From the NCBI RefSeq assembly GCF_019649055.1, contig NW_026570632.1:1-25433 (forward strand): 25,433 nt of DNA, given 5' to 3'. The translations under genes were made by a program, and so were the position numbers. Origin of the DNA: Paramacrobiotus metropolitanus. Its lineage: Eukaryota > Tardigrada > Eutardigrada > Parachela > Macrobiotidae. Below the pieces are notes generated by a model. It saw only the letters and a list, made by a program, of their open reading frames with translations. It was not told where the DNA came from and ran no database searches. Each line of letters begins with the position of its first letter. Within the stretch, counting starts at the first letter, position 1. This document shows positions 9,801 through 16,992 of this stretch, one piece after another.

Positions 9801-9911
9801 TCCCAGCCACCACTCCCCGTTGTCTTGCTGCACCATCACCGTGTTCCCATAATTAATCTCGCGTGCTCCGGATTGCAATCCCCGGAAAGGATTCGCTGTG
9901 ACGAAATTCAT
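6736..9911 (-). CDS. four-exon F-box protein with Tudor/SH3-like N-terminus, 597 aa
   Basis: Exons (minus): 9911-9080, 8301-8211, 7675-6932, 6862-6736. They join in phase (GAC, AGG and CTG codons are split) and give 1794 nt, 597 residues plus TGA. All introns are GT-AG: gtaggt..ctgtag (778 bp), gtaaca..ctccag (535 bp), gtaggt..ttgtag (69 bp). The ATG at 9911 is chosen because the open frame before it (to 9974) looks unlike the rest. Order of domains: Tudor/SH3-like barrel about 20-75 (EWWLGYVQDIDEDRMFINFD), a conserved middle region, an F-box about 281-320 (ending KRVCILWYLLLSQ), then a C-terminal domain ending near DLREVDVSTLSKL. F-box proteins bring substrates to SCF ubiquitin ligases through Skp1. 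The substrate is unknown. I recall large families of this architecture in small ecdysozoans but cannot verify it. The gene looks intact. Its paralogue at 15332-16992 supports exons 2-4. Confidence 0.8.
6932..7675 (-). CDS. F-box gene exon 3 (C-terminal domain)
   Basis: 744 nt. It begins with the end of the F-box (VCILWYLLLSQRCSSRHVTI) and continues as a domain with no recognised Pfam-style motif, ending IHQRWVNHLEYPSQWHFIRR and then LFQ. The open frame runs three bases past the donor to a TAG at 6928-6930, but CAACT|gtaggt (6932/6931) is used in both duplicate copies, because a conserved exon 4 follows. The acceptor is cactccag before 7675. Upstream in-frame ATGs (to 7797) lie in intron 2. 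Confidence 0.8.
8211..8301 (-). CDS. F-box gene exon 2 (F-box core)
   Basis: 91 nt, too short to stand out as an open frame. It reads WIGDMLHSIMARVLQSLDLY and then AQAGAK, with the split codon AG|G giving R before VCILW in exon 3. That is the F-box pattern (LP..I...VL..LDL......RVC..W). Acceptor ctgtag precedes 8301, and donor AAAAAG|gtaaca follows 8211. The duplicate copy (16992-16902) has the same length, phase and splice sites. Confidence 0.75.
8302..9079 (-). other. intron 1 of the F-box gene
   Basis: 778 bp, gtaggt at the 5' end and ctgtag at the 3' end on the minus strand. It contains a foldback (arms 8373-8390 and 8523-8540) around a small perfect palindrome. The segmental duplication ends inside this intron. 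Confidence 0.65.
8373..8540. repeat. foldback inside intron 1
   Basis: Arms GTCCGGATGATGAGCACG (8373-8390) and its near reverse complement (8523-8540) match at 17 of 18. Looser pairing continues outward for roughly 40 bp on each side. The centre holds a perfect palindrome (CAGTGAGCA C TGCTCACTG, 8446-8464). It may be a decayed foldback element. Confidence 0.55.
9080..9911 (-). CDS. F-box gene exon 1 (Tudor/SH3-like domain)
   Basis: It encodes residues 1-277 and one base of codon 278. The first 20 residues (NPFRGLQSGAREINYG) lead into a small barrel-like domain with paired tryptophans (GEWWLGYVQ) and an acidic turn, typical of Tudor/Agenet folds that bind methylated or other modified peptides. 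A second region contains conserved LYNKTSGLYYRKFTVPLTNA. The reading frame continues 8 codons past the donor (TTCG|gtaggt, 9080/9079) before a stop, so a simple open-frame call would end at 9057. The donor is preferred because it makes the F-box exon in frame. The paralogous duplicate has no copy of this exon. Confidence 0.75.
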
Positions 9912-10879
9912 GACGACGGAAGCGCTGACGCGTCTGCTCAAATATAGTGAAACATGTAACCACTTCCAATTCAACGAAATTTACTTGGAAATTTTGAGGG
10001 TTCGACACCCGTTGGAGAGCAAATTACTATATCATCAGTTATGGAACGCAACAATGTTATAAGCCGGCTCTGGAGAGCACGACTGCAAATTCGAAGCAGG
10101 TCGAAAGTGCATCTATTATACGGTAGCAAGGCTTCTTTTGTGAGCATTTGATGTGGGTTTAAACGACGAGGTCATAATGTTGTACTGCTGTGAAAGCCTG
10201 AATGACGCGAAGATGGATGCCGGATGTGCAGTGAGGAACAGAGGCTTCTCAAAATAATTAAGGCCAGCTCTGAGCTGCACTGATGCCGCTTATTTGGTCG
10301 AACACGGATACATTACAGATTAAAAACAATAAATCGCAGTAACGAAACCTCTATGATGGTGGATCTAGGAAGAATCCACGGACAGAGACAGAAACGGAAT
10401 CTATCCTGCAGAGTGAGCAGTGTTGTATACTACGAGCTATGCGGAAACGCAAGACACCCGACAATCAACTGCACACTTTATATCCCATTCACATGACACT
10501 ACAGATGCTCCCGCAGCAGAATGCTGCGGGGCCAAAAGTACAGCAATTTACTCAGACGACGATGGCTAACAACTGAAGAATCTACATGATCGAAGAGCTG
10601 GTAGATGGAGAAAATCACTAGCAAAAAACAGCAAAACAACTTAGCACCCGCACCAGTGCGTGTGTGCGGGGAGGCCACTCCTCCTCACACCTCATTTAAC
10701 GCTGCCCGCTCCTTCCATTGTTTCGAGTACCGAAGCGGCGACTATCTCCATGGCCTGAGTGTTTCGAAGGCAAGTGGAGAGAGTGGGTTTTTTAACGTTT
10801 AAATTTGTATCATTTTAAGTAAAGTCACACGAATGCACTTTTGTCATATTGATGGCCTGTACCATAAAAAATATAAATA
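9912..10879. other. upstream of the F-box gene, no gene seen
   Basis: This is the 5' flank and presumed promoter region of the F-box gene. I see no convincing exon or TATA box. A small perfect hairpin (CCCGCAGCA gaa TGCTGCGGG, 10510-10530) is the only clear structure. Confidence 0.45.
10510..10530. repeat. 9-bp perfect GC-rich hairpin
   Basis: CCCGCAGCA and TGCTGCGGG pair perfectly around a 3-nt loop (GAA). Its function is unknown and it may be chance. Confidence 0.4.
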
Positions 10880-11332
10880 CATCAGTGGAAAGAAGATGTA
10901 TTTACCTTCTAGATACGAGCACAGGCGTGTTTTTTTGTCCTCAGCCTGCGCGGCAGCGGATCCCGCTGTGACTGCGGTGGTTTTCAAGCGAGATAGGGCG
11001 ACAGTGTCAACACAGATCGTGTCCCAAACCAAACCCATACCGCGTTTCCAAACAAGGTAGTGCATCCATCTGGGTGCCGAATGGAGGTGTAAGATGTTCC
11101 CCGAGGCTCCAATGTGGCTGGGATGCCGGCTGACACTAAAGATATCCACACGATACTGTTTAAGCCGCCGTGGCGTGGGTGTCTTCCGGCAGAAAAAGAA
11201 CAGGATAATCCGTGTTGGCCGTACGCATCGACGGGCTTGTGACATCCCGCACATGAGTGCGGCTCTCAGATTGTCACTCATAGTCTCAAGCCAAACGATA
11301 TCTACACCGTGTCGCCATCTGTAGCTGCACTT
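10880..11332 (-). pseudogene. relic of LINE restriction-like endonuclease domain
   Basis: On the minus strand this matches the C-terminal part of the LINE at 22.3-25.1 kb residue by residue. From about 11316: ISFGLRL, then the knuckle CAGCHKPVDAYGQHGLSC (C-x2-C-x8-H-x4-C, allowing a small indel at its start), AGRHPRHGGLNSI, LVSAGIPATLEPRGTSYTS and HPDGCTT. After a 1-bp loss near 11050 it reads VWDTICVDTVALS, with an AEDKK and KYIF tail. Three in-frame stops precede the knuckle. The similarity stops abruptly at both ends, so this is a fragment of an old 5'- and 3'-truncated copy of the same or a sister LINE. Confidence 0.8.
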
Positions 11333-11999
11333 AATCACCGCTTTCGGTTTGCACTCTGCGAAGCTTTTGCGGTTGTTGCACACACGCGCACATTACTTTA
11401 CATATTTCCGTTCTCATGCTATTAAATTTATTAAGAGTACCTCCTCTACTAAGTTGCGGCAGAAAGGTAAAGAGTACTAAAAGTTTGAACAGGAAAGCTA
11501 CCACTCAGGATTCGCCAGTTTAAGCACCAAGCACACACCCGCACTCTCTCCTCCATTTTAAGTTACAAAGTACAAAATCAGCATTTCCTCTTTGAATTTC
11601 AGTACTCGTTCTCTGTCGTAAAAACTCTCCCGACCGATGCTACGATTCCTATCTACTATCTCTCGTGACAGCTCTTTGAAAACATAAAAGCAAAATGATT
11701 GTAATGTGAATACGTGATTCATATTATGTGTGTGACTCTTGCCTTTAGCGATTCTGCTGAGCTAATTGTCTAGTTCTTCTACCTACATGCTAGGATGTTG
11801 ATGTTCTATGTCTAGCTATATAAGTCACAGTATGTTACTGTGATAGACATTCAACTATCTAGTCGATCGACTGAACAATGTACTAGCACGTTTAGCTCTA
11901 GTACAACCCTTCGTTACATGATACTACTCGAAAATAAACTAATCAAATGAAATGACGCTTCCGTAGTCCAAGTTTTGCGCAAGCGCGAAACATTTAATT
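11333..11999. other. no gene seen
   Basis: Non-coding. Only short frames without splice support. It separates the LINE relic from duplication copy 2. Confidence 0.5.
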
Positions 12000-12103
12000 C
12001 GCCGTGCAACATCGACTGCAATCAGATATTTCTGCTCTGCCTTCTTTGACCACTTCAGTAGCTGGACCGCGCTCGAACGGCACCGGACCAGATGCGTAAG
12101 CAA

Positions 12104-12179
12104 GCATTTCGGCATTCCCCACCCAGCTATATGGCATTCAGTTGATTGCCGTGTTGGTGGACGGGGTATGAAGAAATGC
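12104..12179. ncRNA. pre-miRNA-like hairpin H1' (copy 2)
   Basis: This is the duplicate of H1. The arms GCATTTCGGCATTCCCCACC and ACGGGGTATGAAGAAATGC are nearly unchanged, while the loop between them is more diverged. Two differences in the mid-stem create mismatches, so the stem is weaker than in H1. Confidence 0.35.
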
Positions 12180-12681
12180 GGATGATCTAGATTTGACGGG
12201 ATGAACCAACCATGTGTTTTGCTACTTCGCTCGCTACAGTGGGATACCGCATCTGAAAAAGCACAGCCGTATTTTGCGATTGCTTTATTCGGCTAGTTGG
12301 CTCGAAAACGGCTCGGTTTACATTTTCAGTATAAATATCAATATGGATTTCCATATTTCTATCTACTGTTCCCCTATCGGGATATCTAACCTGTCCGATG
12401 GAGCGGTCAGCCAGCTTAGCTGCTCTGCTGTTTAATAATAATAATAATATTAAAACAATATCCCATGTTTTCTTAAGTTTGTTTCCCTACGGTTTTTAAT
12501 ATTTTTTTTGCTTTCTCATGATGGGTTGTGGTAAATATTCGGAAGAACTATCCGCACGTACCCCGGTCACGCTGTATTTGGATGTGTTTCTGACAATCTT
12601 TGGAACAAGCCTGTTTTCGCCGGCCCAACTGAAATTTTCTCATGGGTTATTATTACGGGGAAATATTGTACGGTGAATCGT

Positions 12682-12716
12682 TAGCAGATGGCAGTTACTC
12701 TAGATGCCATCTGCTA
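12682..12716. repeat. perfect 12-bp hairpin, copy 2 only
   Basis: TAGCAGATGGCA and TGCCATCTGCTA pair perfectly around an 11-nt loop. Copy 1 at the equivalent place (about 5475) has only a partial match, so the hairpin arose or was kept in copy 2 alone. Confidence 0.6.
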
Positions 12717-13256
12717 GTGAAATTCAGGAAAGCTGCTGGCGAAATTATTTATTCCGATGAGAGACCGATTGGCACGCCGGAAATTGAGCTTTATCAGCTC
12801 ACGCGGACAATCGTGCGATGAACGATCTTAAATTAGCAGAAAAAGACAGAGAAAGCAAGGTACAAGTAAGAACATACGGAGTACATATAATTATTGTAGC
12901 ATTCGCGCGGATAATACGATCGGCAATACTCTTATATTGCCCATTTCCCACAAAGAGCAGTGGGTTATATTTTAGGAAGACATCTGCAGTCAGTTAGTTA
13001 ACTAATTATCTTGTTAATGCGGAAGTATTACTTAATTCTCATCCCACCACTTAAGCATACGCAAATTTCGAGTTTCTTGAAAATTTGTCAATATTATGAA
13101 AGCGTGGTACAAAAAAAATTTTTTTAGCTGATTTTCATAGTGCCGATGCGTACACGAAATGGTACACCTTTTATGTACACCATGTAGAATCTTACAATGC
13201 ACGTTATTTAACCAGAAAATCTACACTTATGGACTGCTCATCGGGCAAATTCGCCT

Positions 13257-13329
13257 GCTTTTCGCCATCCCCCAGCCAGCGTACTGCAGTCGACTGATTG
13301 CATTTTTTGGATAAGGTATGAAGAGACTG
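13257..13329. ncRNA. decayed hairpin H2' (copy 2)
   Basis: This is the duplicate of H2. The left arm (TTCGCCATCCCCCAGCC) and loop (GCAGTCGACTGATTGCATTTT) are well kept, but the right arm (ATAAGGTATGAAGAGACTGC) has lost pairing bases. Confidence 0.3.
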
Positions 13330-13719
13330 CGGGCGATCGAATAGGTTGGAGCACGATAGCGGAACATACATAATTAATGATGTGGTCCCAGTGAATTTGG
13401 TGTATCCGGTTCATGCAGCAGGGACATGGCAGTTCCCGGACACTTTTCTCTGTTTTAGTTTGTGAACAACGTGCACTGGATGGACTTTGTTCCTGTCCAT
13501 AACAAAACTCGAAACATTGTATATCTTTTCAAAGCGTACATACGCATACACATAAGCGCCTTTTTTTGCGACACACGTTTCCGAACATAAATTTGCCAAG
13601 TACTGTGCATCCGAAACTTTTAATCAGCAATTTGAAAACACATGGAGAAAATTAGGCTTGATTAATCGTTATTAACAATTATTTATACATGCAGTTATCG
13701 TCAGTACAGGACGCGTGTG

Positions 13720-13735
13720 CTATTCCATATCAGAT
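13720..13735. repeat. left copy of a 16-bp flanking duplication
   Basis: CTATTCCATATCAGAT directly abuts the left LTR and is repeated exactly at 15282-15297, directly abutting the right LTR. This is the target-site duplication by position, but it is 16 bp. Confidence 0.85.
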
Positions 13736-13929
13736 TGTCATGTATTGTCATGTGTAGGAATCGTATCTTTATTGTATCGTAATGGTCAGGAAAACAACTG
13801 AAAGGAAACTGAGGAATCGTAACTAGAGAACCGGGAAAACACAAGAGAAGTTGCTAAGAAGACAAGGACAAAGGACAGAAATAGGAAAGTATTAGAAGGA
13901 CAATAAACACGTGAACTCAGTATACTACA
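13736..13929 (-). repeat. 3' LTR of the gag-only element
   Basis: 194 bp, plus-strand left copy, TG...CA ends. The first 20 plus-strand bases are a near-tandem repeat of TGTCATGTAT. No difference from the other LTR is seen. Confidence 0.9.
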
Positions 13930-13941
13930 TTCCCTTCCCTC
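13930..13941 (-). other. polypurine tract of the LTR element
   Basis: On the minus strand GAGGGAAGGGAA lies directly before the 3' LTR, where LTR elements prime second-strand synthesis. Between it and gag there are several TGGTTC repeats (13970-14065). Confidence 0.75.
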
Positions 13942-14097
13942 GCCCAAAAAGAGCTGGGTTGAACCATTGCATCAGAACCATATATTTAGCAGCATACAAA
14001 CCATAGAACCATAGCAACAAGAACCACGGCAACAGAACCATATAGTTAGTGAACTCTGAACCACTGAGACGAAGCGTCGTAGGAACCGGAACTGGAA

Positions 14098-14984
14098 TCA
14101 CAGTATGTCGTATGGAGGACGCGGTGCGTAATCCGTAATGTAGTTATTCGTAGCGACGTCGGATTTCTTCTGTGAGCGGCATGCCTTTGCTATATGACCT
14201 TTCTTCCCACAGTTATGGCATACGTGTTTCCTGTAGAAACAGCGCTCGCGCATGTGATCGGTTGATCCACAGGAATCGCATCTTCGCTTAGGGGAACTGG
14301 AATCGGAATCGGACTCGTTTTGATTGCTGGTGGGTGGCTTGTGGCTTCCATTTGCACTGGATTGACCACTGGAATTGGATGTCTTTGCTTGACAACCGTT
14401 GACCTTCTGCTAGCTGTGACTTTCATCACAGTTTCACGGTCTTGGCTGGACGTACTGGCCGTAGCTTCTTCAATGCCGGTTTCCATCTTCCTGGCGGCGT
14501 TCAGGGTCTCTTCGTGGGTCTGGTATTCGTTTATCAGTAGGTGACGGCGGACGGAATCCGACTGGATGCCGTTTATGAAGACGGCGCTGAGCATCGGGTC
14601 GATGATGTCAGCGGGAAACTTGCATACGGTACTCCTGTACCGTAACCTGCTGGAGTATGCCGCCAGCGATTCGTCCTTCCCTTGGACAGTTCGGAACAGG
14701 TGTGCCCACTCCGCGACCTTGAATGTGTACTTGTTGTACACTGTATCCAATTTGGCCAGCAGCATTTCTATGGTGAGTTTCTTGTCCGTGATGGCAGTCG
14801 GCCTGCACATCGAGACAAGCATCTCGAATGGCTTGACCTCCAGCGAGTTCAGAAGCAGCCCTTTCTGCTTCTCCACGGGGATGTCGGCGAATTCGATATA
14901 GCTGTGGAGGTTTTCTTTCCACATATCCCACTGCATCGACTCGGGATTAAACCGTAGGATGGGATGAGTTTCTGGTGTCGCCAT
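14098..14984 (-). pseudogene. gag: Ty3/Gypsy-like gag with zinc knuckles in the -1 frame
   Basis: The ATG at 14984 (20 codons inside a longer open frame from 15044) opens a capsid-like protein typical of Ty3/Gypsy gag: WDMWKENLHSYIEFADI, later AEWAHLFRTVQGKDESLAAY, LRYRSTVCKFPADI and FINGIQSDSVRRHLL. That frame runs on to 14190, but its last 70 or so residues look unlike gag. The -1 frame, open from 14409 to a TGA at 14098, carries a serine-rich acidic linker and two perfect C-x2-C-x4-H-x4-C knuckles, CDSCGSTDHMRERC (14280-14239) and CHNCGKKGHIAKAC (14220-14179). A frame change between about 14409 and 14300 therefore joins capsid and nucleocapsid parts. I see no canonical -1 slippery heptamer, so a mutation is more likely than programmed frameshifting. 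Confidence 0.8.
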
Positions 14985-15087
14985 ATTCGAACGAATTAAG
15001 AAGCGAACTAGCGCTGTTAAGCCGTATATAAAGAACTCGTACACTTCAATGATAGAGATCTACAGTATTACACAAGCTTCACGCCAT

Positions 15088-15281
15088 TGTCATGTATTGT
15101 CATGTGTAGGAATCGTATCTTTATTGTATCGTAATGGTCAGGAAAACAACTGAAAGGAAACTGAGGAATCGTAACTAGAGAACCGGGAAAACACAAGAGA
15201 AGTTGCTAAGAAGACAAGGACAAAGGACAGAAATAGGAAAGTATTAGAAGGACAATAAACACGTGAACTCAGTATACTACA
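15088..15281 (-). repeat. 5' LTR of the gag-only element
   Basis: 194 bp, the right copy, which is the 5' LTR because gag reads leftward. It should hold the promoter, but I see no clear TATA box on the minus strand. Confidence 0.9.
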
Positions 15282-15297
15282 CTATTCCATATCAGAT
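15282..15297. repeat. right copy of the 16-bp flanking duplication
   Basis: CTATTCCATATCAGAT, identical to 13720-13735, immediately after the right LTR end. Confidence 0.85.
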
Positions 15298-15331
15298 TTC
15301 CATAAGCACCAGATGTTGCGGTAAATCGCGG

Positions 15332-16992
15332 TCAAAGCACAATAAACCAGGATAAAACGGCTGCAACTGAAAGCTTGGACAGAGTGGTCACATCCAGCTC
15401 CCTCAGATCAGCATCCGCCCAACTGCGCTCACTGCCATCTGGCCAGAAACCACAGTACCTACAAAATTACGATAACACACATCATTACGATAAAACAACA
15501 TCCCTTAATTTTAAACCTACAGTTGAAGGAAGCTTCGAATCGAATGCCACTGCTCGGGATAGTCCAGATTGTCAATCCACCCTCGATGGATGGAGCGTAC
15601 CTGGTTGTACACTATTGCATCAACCGGAGGATAGTACTTATCCGCCGCTAGTAAAAACTTACGCAGCATACCGGCATCACCATCTTCGGCATGCAGCGTT
15701 AGGCGCTGGATCGTAACTGGATGCATGCAGTTATCTGAAATCCGTTGAAGACCAGCTTCCTGCTTCCTTCCATGGAAATCCATCGGAAAACAGATCATGC
15801 AGATTGCATGCTGCTAATATTCTGCACCGTATAATTCTGCAGAACCAGATGCTGGCAAACCGTGATGAGTTTGGTTAAATTGTTGCATTTCCAAGGACGG
15901 TTATTAGGTTCTTCCTCATCACCATCACCGTCATCATCATCATCTGATTCCGACAAATCGTACAGCAGATCATAATCATTCGTAATACCATCTTGTGCGA
16001 AGCCATCTTTGATGACTATCAAGTGCAGCTGAATCATCTTGGCGGTCAGCAAGGTTACCAACACTTTGGTGACGACATACAGATATATCGCGAAGTCTGA
16101 GCTGCACTGAAGATCGCCAATCAGCGTAACGCTTTTGGTTGCATTGGTAATCGCCGTGTTTACGGCCCAGCAAAATTTGTACATATCGTGCCAGGAAGGC
16201 AAATGCGTGTTGAAGTATTTGTTCGGCTTTAGTACTGAGATATCGATGTTAATGTGTCGGCTGGAGCAACGGTCGGATAACAGCAAATACCACAGCGTGC
16301 AGACCCTAAATCGGTAATATACACTGTTTAATAATAATTATTCATGTACAAGCCCATTTGGAAACAAGAGCTTAAAGTGTGAACGGGGAATTTTTACGAG
16401 GGGACGTGTACGTACATTCAAGATGTGCATGTATGCCTGCGTTTGTTCCCTGTATTCACAACATATCGCTAGGGATATTGTTTCCGGATGGGCTGTATAC
16501 GAAGGATGACGGTAGCGCATTTCAGCACTCCCTTCAGTTTGACGTTGTGGCTATACTGCGTTGTGACTATATGGTGCTTATGTACCGCGCGAGAATTAGC
16601 GTAACGTCACACGAGCGACTTTTACGAGCCCTGGCATAAAGCTTAGCGTGAACCCATGAATCTCTATTTCACGCTACCTGTTATACGCCGGAAATACGAG
16701 TAAATCACCGAAGCTAGTAAACGCAACTTACTTCTTGCAAAGCAAGATAGCTTAGAAAAAATATTCGGTGTGTTGCGACCTACCTGTGAGGTACGTCTAA
16801 ACAACACACACTACAATTTACTACTGTGTAAAGTGTCCAATAAAGTGTTTACTAACTGAGTGAGTGTCGTATTGCGAGAACCGTTAACTGGTTGTTGTTA
16901 CCTTTTTGCCTTTGCTTGAGTATGCAGGTCTAAAACCTGGAGAACCTGTGTCATAATCGAAGGCAAAATGTCCCCGATCCATCCGTTATTAT
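15332..16992 (-). pseudogene. truncated, frameshifted duplicate of the F-box gene
   Basis: Exon equivalents: 16992-16902 (F-box core, ILPSIMTQVLQVLDLHTQAK), 16305-15521 (C-terminal domain), 15458-15332 (C-terminus, TGA). The splice sites match the intact copy (gtaaca..gatttag; gtaggt..ttgtag) and exons 2 and 4 have identical lengths to it. The large exon is 785 nt against 744, a difference not divisible by three. A frameshift near 15795-15815 ends the first frame at a TGA (after NISSMQSA), while the second frame resumes with LTLHAEDGDAGMLRKFLLAA. The first exon with the Tudor-like domain and start codon is absent from 17.0-18.4 kb. It also carries an acidic insertion (SESDDDDDGDGDEEE). It is probably a pseudogene, but the F-box and C-terminal frames are otherwise well kept. 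Confidence 0.8.
16542..16612. repeat. dispersed repeat, copy 1
   Basis: ACGTTGTGGCTATAC, ATGGTGCTTATGTACCGCG and CGTAACGTCACAC occur in the same order and similar spacing at 21694-21763. No coding capacity is conserved. Probably fragments of an interspersed element. Confidence 0.6.

Larger units (their letters stand above)
13736..15281 (-). mobile_element. gag-only LTR retrotransposon (TR-GAG-like), 1546 bp
   Basis: Two direct LTRs of 194 bp (13736-13929 and 15088-15281), identical by eye and bounded by TGT...ACA, enclose a single gag gene read on the minus strand. Just inside the 3' LTR on that strand is a polypurine tract (GAGGGAAGGGAA, 13930-13941). One base inside the 5' LTR is TGGCGTGAAGC (15086-15076), placed like a tRNA primer site. 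There is no protease, reverse transcriptase or integrase, so the element must be moved by a partner elsewhere. Gag-only elements of this plan are known in plants as TR-GAGs. Identical LTRs suggest recent insertion. The insertion is flanked by a 16-bp direct duplication. Confidence 0.88.

Noticed and set aside
9998-10020. GGGTTCGACACCC as a tRNA T-arm
   Set aside because: No matching acceptor, D or anticodon arms upstream at the right distance.
14300-14409. Programmed -1 frameshift in gag
   Set aside because: No X XXY YYZ heptamer with a stem or pseudoknot is visible; an indel is simpler.
14566-14901. 111-codon plus-strand frame and a 107-codon minus frame (14608-14931)
   Set aside because: Both overlap the gag capsid region and show no gag or other motif.
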